The notes under the pieces: model-generated | Database searches by the model: none | The model's input: the letters and a program-made list of their open reading frames with translations, nothing else | Told to the model about the DNA's origin: nothing | NCBI RefSeq assembly: GCF_028745735.1 | Contig: NZ_JAQZSM010000013.1 | Span: 1 to 64,000, forward strand | DNA from: Roseinatronobacter alkalisoli | Lineage (GTDB): Bacteria > Pseudomonadota > Alphaproteobacteria > Rhodobacterales > Rhodobacteraceae | Direction: 5' to 3' | Length of the DNA: 64,000 nucleotides | Made by a program: the position numbers and the translations under genes | Part shown: positions 17,865-25,932 of the stretch, piece after piece | How positions within the stretch are numbered: position 1 is the first letter of the stretch | Layout of the letters: each line of letters opens with the position of its first letter

Positions 17865-19282
17865 AACGGGGCCGGTTTCGGAATTGGAAGGTCGGAATAT
17901 TCGAAATCTCCCGCCAGCACCGAAACTGGCACCGGGCGCAGCGGTGGGCGGGGTGTGGGTGGTGGCACGTCGGCCTCTGCACGGCCATCGGCAGCCGCGA
18001 TCATGCGGGCTACGGTGGTCTGGCAGAATTTGCCACCACAGGCACCCATGCCCGCGCGCAGGCCCGATTTCACGGCATTGCTGCTGCGGGCACCCCCGGC
18101 AATTTCTGCCGCGATGGCACTGCGCGTCAGGCTTTCGCAGCGGCAGATAACGGTTTCTTCTGTGGTGAGCTGCGCCAGCCCGGCTCGTGGGATGCTCAGC
18201 GCTGTCATGGTGGTGCCGAACCGCGCTGCACGCGCATGGATGGGGCGCAATTGTTTCCGTTCCTTCCGGGTGTCTGCGCCCAGATGCTGCGCGGCGCATA
18301 ATCCCGCGAGCCTGCCATGGATTTCTGCCGCTGCTGCACCGCGAATGCCTGCGCTGTCCCCGCAGATGAACACACCCGGCACGTCTGTCGCCCCGTCTTC
18401 GTCATGCCGGGGCACCCAGCCACCCAATTCGGGATGATAGGCCAGCGCCACCCCGGCCAGTTGCGCCGCCTCTACTGCGGGGATCAATCCGTTGCCAAGG
18501 CACAGGCTGTCACCTTCCAGCCCCTGCGATGTGCCAATCGGCGACCAGTCTGGGGCGAGCTTGCGGAACCCGACGCCGCGCACGCGGCTTCCGCCCTCAA
18601 CCCGGGTCACCGCATGACGCCAATGAATAGGCACCCCACTTGCCATCAGATCGGCAATCCACCGCGCCCCGCGCATCAGCAGATCGGGGCGTGGAAGCAT
18701 GGCGGGCAGCACGCGCAGCCAGTCACCTTGGCTGTTGGGCGTGACAACGGCGGCAACTTCGCCGCCCAAACGGCGGATTTCAGCGGCAACATAAAACACC
18801 AGCGGACCTGTGCCCGAAACGATGATCCGCTTTCCGGGCAGCGCCAGTTCCTGCTTGAACAGCGCAGTCGCCCCGGCCAGCCCCAGCACCCCCGGCGTGG
18901 TCCAGCCCGGCACCGGTTGCACGAATTCGCGCGCGCCGGTGGCGATAACCAATGCCCGCGCGCGCAGCGGCGCAGTGCGCCCCCCTTTCAGCATATGCAA
19001 CTGCCACGCGCCTTCCACAGGTTCGATTTGCCACACCCTTGCATCACCCGCATAGGTGACAGAACTGCGCTTGACGGACTGGCGAAGCCGGTCGCCCGCG
19101 TCCCCCTCCGGTGTTGCCGGGGCGTCAAGAATTGCGGTGCTCTTGGCGCGCCAGACCTGTCCGCCGGGCAGGGGCTGTTCGTCCAGCAACATCACGGAGA
19201 AGCCCTGGCGCGCGGCCGCCAGCGCCGCATTCGCCCCGGCCGGTCCCGCGCCGATTACCGCGATGTCTGTTTGCAACATCAT
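17861..19282 (-). CDS. FAD/NAD(P)-binding subunit with BFD-like [2Fe-2S] domain (OoxA/HcnB-like)
   Basis: A 473-residue protein with two nucleotide-binding folds (GAGPAG at 11-16; a second near 150, IIVSGTGPLVFYVAAE) and a C-terminal BFD-type [2Fe-2S] domain with cysteines C380, C382, C415 and C420. This architecture is found in the alpha subunits of opine oxidase, hydrogen cyanide synthase (HcnB) and D-hydroxyproline dehydrogenase, where it moves electrons from the catalytic flavoprotein toward the respiratory chain. The final 40 residues after the cluster are proline-rich. It overlaps both neighbours by four bases (ATGA), so stoichiometric synthesis is expected. Confidence 0.85.
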   Translation of the reverse strand: MMLQTDIAVIGAGPAGANAALAAARQGFSVMLLDEQPLPGGQVWRAKSTAILDAPATPEGDAGDRLRQSVKRSSVTYAGDARVWQIEPVEGAWQLHMLKGGRTAPLRARALVIATGAREFVQPVPGWTTPGVLGLAGATALFKQELALPGKRIIVSGTGPLVFYVAAEIRRLGGEVAAVVTPNSQGDWLRVLPAMLPRPDLLMRGARWIADLMASGVPIHWRHAVTRVEGGSRVRGVGFRKLAPDWSPIGTSQGLEGDSLCLGNGLIPAVEAAQLAGVALAYHPELGGWVPRHDEDGATDVPGVFICGDSAGIRGAAAAEIHGRLAGLCAAQHLGADTRKERKQLRPIHARAARFGTTMTALSIPRAGLAQLTTEETVICRCESLTRSAIAAEIAGGARSSNAVKSGLRAGMGACGGKFCQTTVARMIAAADGRAEADVPPPTPRPPLRPVPVSVLAGDFEYSDLPIPKPAPL

Positions 19283-19572
19283 GCCCGCCCCCTGAACGAG
19301 GTCACGACAAGGCCCGGGGCAACGATTTCGCGGCAGCTTTCAACGGCCAGCCCGTCGATGCCTATTACGCATTCCTGGCACAGGCCCATGCAGCAAAACG
19401 CGCCACGCGGCGCGCCATCTTCGGGCGCATCCCGCAGATGCAGATGCCCCGCCCGTATCAACGCCACGGCCAGGCTTTCGCCCGCATGGCCCTTGACGGG
19501 CGCGTCGTCGAAGGTGAATTCCACCAGTGCGGAACGTCTGATCCGCCCGGAATGATCGGGAACCAGCCGCAT
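19279..19572 (-). CDS. Small [2Fe-2S] subunit (HcnA/OoxX-like)
   Basis: A 97-residue ferredoxin-like protein with a Fer2_4 pattern: C60-x4-C65-x2-C68 then C80, inside a segment reading GAFCCMGLCQECVIGIDG. Such small subunits accompany opine oxidases, HCN synthase and D-hydroxyproline dehydrogenase, and carry one plant-type [2Fe-2S] cluster. It is the gamma subunit of the dehydrogenase encoded by the two following genes. Its ATG overlaps the stop codon of the DapA-like gene as TGATG, and its stop overlaps the next start. Confidence 0.86.
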   Translation of the reverse strand: MRLVPDHSGRIRRSALVEFTFDDAPVKGHAGESLAVALIRAGHLHLRDAPEDGAPRGAFCCMGLCQECVIGIDGLAVESCREIVAPGLVVTSFRGRA

Positions 19573-20471
19573 CAGGAATAGCTGATCCCAAGCTGGTCAA
19601 ACGTCCGCTTTATCTTGTCGATATCGGCCTTGGTTGCGGGCAACACCGGATCGCGCGGCACGCCGGAGGGCTGGCCGATCAGGTTCAGTGCCGCCTTGAA
19701 CGCCGCAGGCCAGGTCGCGGTGCCCATCAGCAATTCGTAAAGCACCGTCAGTTGATAGTGCGCGTGGCGCCATGTTTCGTTCGGGGCACCCCTGCCGACA
19801 GCTTCCATATCCGCAGGTTTCAGATCGGTGAATTCCGGCCCCGTCGCGATAAAGCCTTTGGCCCCCAGTGCGAAATTCGGCAGAATGTAATGGCACGGTC
19901 CGGTCATCACCGACATCCTGTCGCCCAGCCGCTGCAACAGATGGGTGTGGTAAAAGAAATCGCGCTGGCTTTCCTTGATGCCGATAATATTGTGGTTGTC
20001 GAGCAGGGTTTCTGTCTGGTCGATGGTCAGCGAAAACCCCATGCGGCGTGGCGAATTATAGAGCACCAGTGGCTTGTCGGTCGCGGCGGAAATCCTGTCG
20101 AAACGCGCGTAAAGCTCTGCCTCCGAGGCTTTCAGCACATAGGTTTGCGGCATTGACAAGAGCACATCGGCACCGTTTTCTTCGGCTGCTTTCACATAGG
20201 CCAGTGCGGCGTCGATGGTCGGGGCAGAAATGCCCATCATCACCTTGACCCGGTCCTTGGCGGTGTCCTTGGCCAGCCGCACCAGTCGGCCCCGCTCCGC
20301 CGCTGACAGCGCCCAGCTTTCGCCGTTATCGCCCGCGATGCAGATCGTCGTCGCACCACGGCTGATCAGGAATTCGAACAGTCCGGCAAAGGCGTCGTCC
20401 ATGATTTCGCCCTTGTTGTTGAAGGGCGTGACGATGGCCGGCACATAGCCATGAAGGTCTTCTTTTTGCAT
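19572..20471 (-). CDS. DapA/N-acetylneuraminate lyase superfamily protein
   Basis: A 299-residue TIM-barrel lyase or dehydratase. The Schiff-base lysine is K166 in GIKES, and the assisting tyrosine is Y138 in LVLYNSPRR; the GDNGESWALSAAER segment (47-60) replaces the GTTGE.. phosphate/carboxylate-binding loop. Relatives include dihydrodipicolinate synthase, KDG aldolase and 1-pyrroline-4-hydroxy-2-carboxylate deaminase. Next to a D-hydroxyproline-dehydrogenase-like trio, the last is attractive, but no hydroxyproline epimerase is present here. The true reaction, probably on a 2-oxo acid or cyclic imine, is unknown. The gap to the preceding gene is 12 bp. Confidence 0.82.
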   Translation of the reverse strand: MQKEDLHGYVPAIVTPFNNKGEIMDDAFAGLFEFLISRGATTICIAGDNGESWALSAAERGRLVRLAKDTAKDRVKVMMGISAPTIDAALAYVKAAEENGADVLLSMPQTYVLKASEAELYARFDRISAATDKPLVLYNSPRRMGFSLTIDQTETLLDNHNIIGIKESQRDFFYHTHLLQRLGDRMSVMTGPCHYILPNFALGAKGFIATGPEFTDLKPADMEAVGRGAPNETWRHAHYQLTVLYELLMGTATWPAAFKAALNLIGQPSGVPRDPVLPATKADIDKIKRTFDQLGISYS

Positions 20472-20483
20472 TGCTTTGGTCCG

Positions 20484-21362
20484 TCAGTCAGGAATGTCAG
20501 AGGTGAAGATGCTGCCCGTCTGTGCATCGACGATATATAGACGGGACTGGTTGTCGGGGTGGAACGCCACCGAGGTGGTCCACAGCCCGTTGGGCAGGCG
20601 TATTTCGGCCACGGGGTCACCAAGCGCGTCGAAAACATATGCACGCCCTGCCTGCGCCTGCGCCACTGCCAGCCAGCCGCGGGTATTGGTCGCCAGCCCG
20701 TCCGGCCCCAAACCGCCGGAAAGTTGCAGGAAAGTTCCCACCATCGGCTGGCCGGTTTCGGGCAGGCGCGTCGACAGCCGCCACACCTGATTGGCGCGGG
20801 TTGCGGCGACATAAAGCCATTGTCCGTCCGGCGACAGGCAGATGCCGTTGGAATAGGGCACGCAATCCAGCAGCAGCCGCAACCCCCCGGAGGGGGGCAG
20901 GCAGTAGGCCCGGCCAGTGGGATCGCTCAGTGAACTGCGGCCGCTATCAGTGAACCAGAGCGTACCATCTGCCCCATAGCACATGTCCGAGAGGCCGAGG
21001 AACGGCTGGTCATGTAACCCGGTGTGAAGCACCTTGAAACTGTCCGGACCGGTCAGATCGATCAGCCCGTGACGGTAATCCACTGCGATGTGCCGCCCGT
21101 CCGGCGCGATGCGCATGGCGTGTGGTTCGCCATCAATCTTGTGCATTATCTTCCATTCGCCCTTGGGTGAAATGCAGAAAACGCGGCCATAGGGTACGTC
21201 CGACAGCCACAGATTGCGATCATCATCAAAGAATGCCGCTTCCAGAAAGGAATGCATCGGCTGCCCCGGTCTGGTCATTCTGGCCCAGGCCGAAGGTGCG
21301 CCGGTGTGGCGGTGTGCGTCCGGCAGACGGAAGGCAGGTTCAGCGGTCAACCGGCGGGTCAT
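20484..21362 (-). CDS. SMP-30/gluconolactonase/LRE-like beta-propeller protein
   Basis: This 292-residue protein carries repeated propeller blades with the SMP-30 signatures DPTGRAYCL, VPYSNGICLSPDG (about 167-179) and a C-terminal TSVAFHPDNQSRLYIVD. Members are metal-dependent lactonases that open sugar or keto-acid lactones in the cytoplasm. The N-terminal region with EAAFFDDDRNLWLSD carries the first metal ligand candidate. The start overlaps the CoA-transferase stop by four bases. Within this operon it may hydrolyse a lactone made by the dehydrogenase or SDR; that is inference. Confidence 0.82.
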   Translation of the reverse strand: MTRRLTAEPAFRLPDAHRHTGAPSAWARMTRPGQPMHSFLEAAFFDDDRNLWLSDVPYGRVFCISPKGEWKIMHKIDGEPHAMRIAPDGRHIAVDYRHGLIDLTGPDSFKVLHTGLHDQPFLGLSDMCYGADGTLWFTDSGRSSLSDPTGRAYCLPPSGGLRLLLDCVPYSNGICLSPDGQWLYVAATRANQVWRLSTRLPETGQPMVGTFLQLSGGLGPDGLATNTRGWLAVAQAQAGRAYVFDALGDPVAEIRLPNGLWTTSVAFHPDNQSRLYIVDAQTGSIFTSDIPD

Positions 21363-22522
21363 TTCGCAACCCCCGCCGCGAACAGCGCGTCAATCTCGGT
21401 GGCGCTTAAACCACCTTTTGTCAGCACTTCGCGGCTGTCCCGCCCCAATACCGGCGGGGCGCGCTGCAGTTCTGCGCCGCCTTCGGTCATGCGAAACCCT
21501 GCCAGCGGCAGCGCGATTGACGGATCGGCGGGCGATGGTGCGAAATATCCGCGCGCGGCCAACTGTGGTGCTGCAATGGATTCTGCCAGCGTTACAATCC
21601 GTTCGGCGGGAATGTCGGCAGCTTCCAGCACCGACTGCCATGCGTCAGCACTCCGCAGAATGAAGATGTCTTGCAAAGCCACCCGGATCGTATCGGAATT
21701 CTGCCAGATGTCAGTCCATTCGCTTATTCGGTCCAATACCGGAACGTCATGGCCCTGCGCCGCCAGACATGCGCCCAGCTTGCGGTATTGCGATGGCTTG
21801 AAGGCCCCCAGCATCAGCGTTCCATCCGCAGTATCAAAGGCCGAGATCCCCGCTTCTTTGCGTTTCGGAACTTCGGGTGCGATATGTTGTGCCGCTGCTT
21901 CCGGTGCCATAAGCGACAGGGCGACTTCCAGCATCGAGGTGCTGATATGGCAGCCCCGACCGGTGCGTTCACGCTGCAACAGCGCCGCCGCTATCGCGAA
22001 TGCGGCCGAATAGCCTGCGGCGTAATCCACGAAAGATACGCCCGGTTTGTGGCCGCCGCTTTGTCCGATGGCGCCAGATGCGGCCTGAATGGTATTGTCA
22101 TAGGCCCCTTTGGATGCTTTGGGGCCTTGGTCGCCGTATCCGGTTATGGAACAGTAGACGATGCGCGGATTGCACTGGCGCAGCGCTGCGTAGCCAAGCC
22201 CGAGCGTGTCCAGCGCGCCGGTCGAATAATTCTCCAGAAAGACATCCGCGTTTTCGACCAGCTTCAGAAGTGCCGCGCGTCCCGGTTCGGTGCGGATGTT
22301 CAGCGCCAGCGATTTCTTGTTGCCGCCCTGAACCTGATAGGTCAGGCCAATTCCTTTGGCGTTCAACGCAGGTAATGGTCCCCGCCCGCGTGCGCAATCA
22401 GGCGTGTCGGGAAGCTCGACCTTTATGACATCGGCACCAAGCAGTGCGAACTGATAGCCGCAGAAAGGCGCAGCAAGAACCTGCGACAGCTCAATAACCC
22501 GTATCCCTGTCAGCGCGCCCAT
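21359..22522 (-). CDS. CaiB/BaiF family CoA-transferase (class III)
   Basis: A 387-residue class III CoA-transferase. The N-terminus MGALTGIRVIELSQVLAAPF and the following GADVIKVELPDTPDCAR are family hallmarks. The catalytic aspartate is in KGAYDNTIQAASG (about residue 149), after SITGYGDQGP. It would move CoA between acyl donors and acceptors, activating a carboxylic acid intermediate. The frame is open 26 codons upstream, but AGGGA precedes the ATG at 22522 and the extra residues cross the promoter. First gene of the seven-gene operon; divergent from an aminotransferase. Confidence 0.87.
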   Translation of the reverse strand: MGALTGIRVIELSQVLAAPFCGYQFALLGADVIKVELPDTPDCARGRGPLPALNAKGIGLTYQVQGGNKKSLALNIRTEPGRAALLKLVENADVFLENYSTGALDTLGLGYAALRQCNPRIVYCSITGYGDQGPKASKGAYDNTIQAASGAIGQSGGHKPGVSFVDYAAGYSAAFAIAAALLQRERTGRGCHISTSMLEVALSLMAPEAAAQHIAPEVPKRKEAGISAFDTADGTLMLGAFKPSQYRKLGACLAAQGHDVPVLDRISEWTDIWQNSDTIRVALQDIFILRSADAWQSVLEAADIPAERIVTLAESIAAPQLAARGYFAPSPADPSIALPLAGFRMTEGGAELQRAPPVLGRDSREVLTKGGLSATEIDALFAAGVAK

Positions 22523-22585
22523 AGTCGGATTTCCCTGTTTGCCGCAGTCGGACAGAACCTTCTTGAGTTTTCTTGCATCGTTTAA

Positions 22586-22611
22586 TATACAAAACATCAT
22601 CTAGTATACAA
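22586..22611. promoter_or_regulatory. Direct repeats in the divergent CoA-transferase/aminotransferase promoter
   Basis: The 105 bp between the two divergent genes hold TATACAAAACA at 22586 and TATACAAGACA at 22605, a 19-bp period on one face of the DNA. The second copy is inside AGTATAC, itself nearly palindromic. This looks like a regulator site controlling both directions; the nearest regulator gene is the IclR gene at 24442. Assignment is speculative. Confidence 0.4.
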
Positions 22612-22627
22612 GACAAAAGTAGAATCC

Positions 22628-23968
22628 ATGTCCAGCCTACTCCATCGATTATTGAACGCATCGCTGCCGATTGTCGTCGGCGGCGATGGAAATTACCTGA
22701 TCGACCAGAACGGCAAGCGGTATCTGGATGCCTGTGGGGGGGCCGCGGTGTCCTGCCTCGGACATGACAATGCGAGGGTCCGCGCCGCCCTCAAGGCGCA
22801 GATCGACCGCGTTGCGTTTGCGCATACCAGCTTTTTTACCAACGCGCCCGCGGAAGAACTGGCACGCTTTCTGGTTGCGCGCGCGCCAAGGGGCACCGGG
22901 GCGGGCCGCGTGATGTTTCTGGGCAGCGGTTCTGAAGCGATGGAAGCGGCGTTGAAACTGGCGCGGCAATACCATCTGGAACGCGGAGAGACTGCCCGCC
23001 ACAAGATCATCGCCCGCGCCCCGTCCTACCACGGCAACACGCTGGGCGCGCTGGCGACCGGCGGCCATGCTGGTCGGCGTGCACCGTTCCAGCCCCTGCT
23101 GCTGGAGGTCAGTCACATCGACGCTGCCTATAGCTACCGGATGCAGAAAGACGGTGAATCAGATGCCGGGTTTGCCTACCGCATGGCCAATCTTCTGGAC
23201 GAACGTATCCGCGAACTGGGGCCGGAAACGGTCATGGCTTTCGTAGCAGAGCCGGTAGTCGGCGCTTCTCTGGGCACGCAACCCCCGCCGGAAGGGTATT
23301 TCAAGCGTATCCGGGAGATATGCGACGAACATGGCGTCCTTTTCATTGCCGACGAGGTGATGTGCGGCATGGGCCGCACCGGCAGTCTGTTCGCGCTGGA
23401 ACAGGAAGGGATCGCCGCCGACATCACCACATTGGCCAAGGGACTGGGCGCGGGGTATCAGCCAATCGCCGCCGTTCTGGCCGCCGAAAAGGTGATCGCC
23501 GCAATCCAGGATGGCAGTGGTCTTCTATGGAATGGTCACACCTATATGTCGCACGCTGTCGCAACCGCCGGGGCGCTGGCGGTCCAGAACGTTATCGAGG
23601 ACGAAAATCTGCTGGAACATGTCCGCCAGCGCGGCGAACAGCTGCGCAAAGCGCTTCTCTCTCGGTTAGGGGAGCACCCCAATACCGGCGACATCCGGGG
23701 GCGCGGCCTGTTCTGGAGTGTCGAGCTGGTTCGGGACAGGGCCAGCAAGGAACCGTTCCCGGCGACGGCGCGGCTGGCCCAGAACATCCAGAAGACTGCC
23801 CTTGACCGGGGCCTGATGTGCTATCCGGCGCAAGGATGCGTCAACGGCACTGATGGCGACCATGTTTTGCTGGCACCCGCCTATACATCAACGCCCGGGG
23901 AAATTGACCGGATTGCCGAACTGACCGCCGCAGCGGTCAGCGCCGCCCTTGATTTGATGGAGGATTGA
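22628..23968 (+). CDS. Class III aminotransferase (PLP-dependent)
   Basis: A 446-residue fold-type I aminotransferase of the omega-amino acid/diamine group. Visible are the PLP phosphate site GSGSEAMEAALKLARQYH (about 100-117), YHGNTLGAL, the pyridine-nitrogen aspartate in LFIADEVMCGMGRTG (about 239-253), and the internal aldimine lysine K271 in TTLAKGLGAGYQP. It transfers an amino group from an omega-amine or beta-amino acid to a keto acid. The next reading frame is a decayed BKACE gene just 1 bp away, and BKACE enzymes often act on beta-keto acids derived from amino acids, so the two once formed one operon. Confidence 0.88.
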   Translation: MSSLLHRLLNASLPIVVGGDGNYLIDQNGKRYLDACGGAAVSCLGHDNARVRAALKAQIDRVAFAHTSFFTNAPAEELARFLVARAPRGTGAGRVMFLGSGSEAMEAALKLARQYHLERGETARHKIIARAPSYHGNTLGALATGGHAGRRAPFQPLLLEVSHIDAAYSYRMQKDGESDAGFAYRMANLLDERIRELGPETVMAFVAEPVVGASLGTQPPPEGYFKRIREICDEHGVLFIADEVMCGMGRTGSLFALEQEGIAADITTLAKGLGAGYQPIAAVLAAEKVIAAIQDGSGLLWNGHTYMSHAVATAGALAVQNVIEDENLLEHVRQRGEQLRKALLSRLGEHPNTGDIRGRGLFWSVELVRDRASKEPFPATARLAQNIQKTALDRGLMCYPAQGCVNGTDGDHVLLAPAYTSTPGEIDRIAELTAAAVSAALDLMED

Positions 23969-23969
23969 C

Positions 23970-24432
23970 ATGACTCGCAAGACCGTCCTGACTTCGGCCA
24001 TCATCAGCAAATCGCCGAATGCATCTATGGGGCGGGCGTCAAGCCAGAGGTCGAGATATTCGACTCGGGTGATTTGCACATGCTGAAGGATTTCATTAGC
24101 CGCGGTGTCATCAAGACCCCGCTGATGGTGCTGGGTGTGCGCTTCGGGGCGATGGCCAACCCCGTAACCATGGCTTTCGCGTCGGTCAGTTGCCCGAGGG
24201 CACGGAATGGGTGGGCTTCGGTATTGGTCGCATGGCCTTTCCGATGCTGGCGCAGGCCTTCCTGCTGGGCGGGCATTGCCGGATCGGAATGGAGGACACC
24301 GCCTATATCGCGAGAGGGGAATATTGCCGTTCGAACGCGCAGCTGGTGGAAAAGTCCGTTGGCAGTATCACCGGTCTGGGCGGCACCCTTGCAACACCGC
24401 AGGACGCGCGCAGCATCCTTGGGCTGCAGTGA
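23970..24432 (+). pseudogene. Decayed beta-keto acid cleavage enzyme (BKACE/DUF849) gene
   Basis: Three pieces of one protein lie in different frames. The N-terminus MTRKTVLTSA (23970-23999) resembles the usual MxRKVIITCA. A middle piece in another frame (about 24000-24185) reads IAEC-YGAGVKPEVEIFDSGD and then KTPLMVLGVRFGAM. The C-terminus in a third frame (about 24186-24432) includes LPEGTEWVGFGIGRMAFPML, GHCRIGMEDTAYI and TPQDARSILGLQ then stop. The remnant encodes about 150 residues against roughly 280-310 in intact BKACE enzymes; the N-terminal third with the two metal histidines is deleted, while the metal glutamate (GMED) remains. It cannot give a working enzyme. Confidence 0.85.
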
Positions 24433-24441
24433 TCCATCATG

Positions 24442-25233
24442 CTAGGCTGGTCCCCCATACCCCAGCTCGCGCGAGATGCGCAGCGCGGTCGCCTGTGTTT
24501 CCGGCACATAGAATGTGTCGATCCGGTCGAAATCGAAACCGCTGTCGGGACCGGAGATATTGACGCAGGCCACGACCTTGCCGCTGTTGTCACGCACCGG
24601 CACCGCGATGCTGGAACCACCGGGTTCGTGAAACCCGCGCGAAAAGACATAGCCATCGGCGCGCACCTGATCGACCCGCGCCTTGAGTTCGGCGGGACTG
24701 GTCGGCGTGTGCGCGGTCTTTGCCCGCATTTCCAGCCCGTCGCAGAAGGCTGCAAGCTCCGCATCGCTGAGCGACGACAGAAGGCACCAGCCGATGGCCG
24801 ACGCATAGGCGTCGGATCGCGTGCCGGTCACCATGTTCGACACGAACCCGGTCCGCGCCTGATGGCTGCCAAGATACAGCACATGTTGGCCTTCCAGCAC
24901 ACTAAGATGGGCGCTGACCCCGGTCTTGTCCCGGAGTGCGGACAGATGCGGGCGGGCGATGGTTGTGACCGGCTGCTGATTGAGATAGGCAAAACCCAGG
25001 TTCAGAACCCGCGCCCCCAGCGTGAAGGTGTTCTTCTGTTCGGCTTCCTTGATGAAGCCCATGTAGCGCAGCGTGTAGACCAGCCGGAATGTCGACGAAC
25101 GGCTGAGTTCCATCTTGCGGGCGATCTCGCTCAACGACATTGGTTCTGCCGCCGCGCCAAGGATTTCGAGCACCCGGAGGCCGCGCTGCAGACCCGGAAC
25201 GAAGTATATGGAATGATTGGCGGATTCAGTCAT
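24442..25233 (-). CDS. IclR-family transcriptional regulator
   Basis: A 263-residue regulator with an N-terminal winged helix (VPGLQRGLRVLEIL, then LSEIARKMELSRSSTFRLVYTL at about 35-56) and a C-terminal IclR effector domain (about 75-255; HLSVLEGQHVLYLGSH, GRCLLS-like AIGWCLLSSLSD, SIAVPVRDNSGKVVACVNISG). It is convergent with the BKACE remnant and divergent from the intradiol dioxygenase genes. IclR proteins often control pca-type genes in response to an aromatic acid. A perfect palindrome at 25271-25286 lies in the shared promoter. Confidence 0.9.
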   Translation of the reverse strand: MTESANHSIYFVPGLQRGLRVLEILGAAAEPMSLSEIARKMELSRSSTFRLVYTLRYMGFIKEAEQKNTFTLGARVLNLGFAYLNQQPVTTIARPHLSALRDKTGVSAHLSVLEGQHVLYLGSHQARTGFVSNMVTGTRSDAYASAIGWCLLSSLSDAELAAFCDGLEMRAKTAHTPTSPAELKARVDQVRADGYVFSRGFHEPGGSSIAVPVRDNSGKVVACVNISGPDSGFDFDRIDTFYVPETQATALRISRELGYGGPA

Positions 25234-25270
25234 TTTGCCGGATCAGTCTTTCATCAGGGAACGCGCGAAC

Positions 25271-25286
25271 GTTTTAGATGTAAAAC
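25271..25286. promoter_or_regulatory. Palindrome, likely IclR operator
   Basis: GTTTTA-GATG-TAAAAC is a perfect 6-bp inverted repeat with 4-bp spacer. It lies 37 bp upstream of the IclR start codon and 25 bp before the dioxygenase alpha-subunit ATG. IclR-type regulators commonly bind short A/T-rich palindromes between divergent genes, so autoregulation plus control of the dioxygenase is plausible. Confidence 0.55.
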
Positions 25287-25311
25287 ACCAGTTGTTCAAT
25301 GGAGGAAGCGA

Positions 25312-25917
25312 ATGAGCGAGGAGCAAAGGGCAAATGCCCTGTTGCCGACCAACGAAGATACCTGCGGACCGTATTTTCCGATCTATTTCGGGGATGACAG
25401 CCTGGAGGATCTGACCCGCATCCATTCCGGCGTGGTCGCTGGCGCAAGCGGGCAGCACATCATCCTGCGCGGCCGGGTTCTTGACCGGCACGGCAATCTG
25501 GCCCATGGCGTGGTCATGGAATTCTGGCAGGCCAATGCCATGGGGATCTACCGCACACCCGGAACGGAAGGGCACCCGGACATTGATCCGTGGTTCAGCG
25601 GCTATGGCCGGTTGCGCAGTCACAGCGGGGAATATTCCTTCTGCACGATCATGCCGGGACCGGCGCCGGGCCGCGCACCCAACATCACGGTGACGCTGTT
25701 CTCAGATGGTATCAACCGGATTGTCACGCAGCTATTCTTTGCAGATCACCCGGCCAATGATGGTGATCCGCTGCTTCTGGGACTGGATCCAGAGGACCGC
25801 GACCGCCTGATGGCCCGGCGTGACGGCACCGCCGCCGCTGGTGCCGAAATCTATCGCTTCGATATCGTGATGGCGGGTGACAATGAAACCCCGTTCTTCG
25901 ATGATCTCGAAAGCTGA
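25312..25917 (+). CDS. Intradiol ring-cleavage dioxygenase, alpha-like (non-catalytic) subunit
   Basis: A 201-residue protein of the protocatechuate 3,4-dioxygenase (PcaG/PcaH) fold: VLDRHGNLAHGVVMEFWQAN, FSGYGRL and IVTQLFFADHP. Where catalytic beta subunits have two iron-binding histidines (HIH), this protein reads PNITVTLF, so it should not bind iron and acts as the alpha partner. The frame is open far upstream over the antisense of the IclR gene; the ATG at 25312 is chosen because GGAGGAAGCGA precedes it. The order alpha-then-beta is the reverse of classical pcaHG. The substrate is probably a catechol-type acid, unproven. Confidence 0.82.
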   Translation: MSEEQRANALLPTNEDTCGPYFPIYFGDDSLEDLTRIHSGVVAGASGQHIILRGRVLDRHGNLAHGVVMEFWQANAMGIYRTPGTEGHPDIDPWFSGYGRLRSHSGEYSFCTIMPGPAPGRAPNITVTLFSDGINRIVTQLFFADHPANDGDPLLLGLDPEDRDRLMARRDGTAAAGAEIYRFDIVMAGDNETPFFDDLES

Positions 25918-25932
25918 AAGGAAGATGCCAGG

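Noticed and set aside
19572-20471. Assigning the DapA-like gene to lysine biosynthesis (dapA)
   Set aside because: The conserved GTTGE loop is changed to GDNGE and the gene is inside a catabolic operon with a flavin dehydrogenase, so a different reaction is more likely.
24439-25311. Upstream extension of the dioxygenase alpha frame
   Set aside because: The extra 291 codons are antisense to the IclR gene; a strong ribosome site before the ATG at 25312 fixes the true start.
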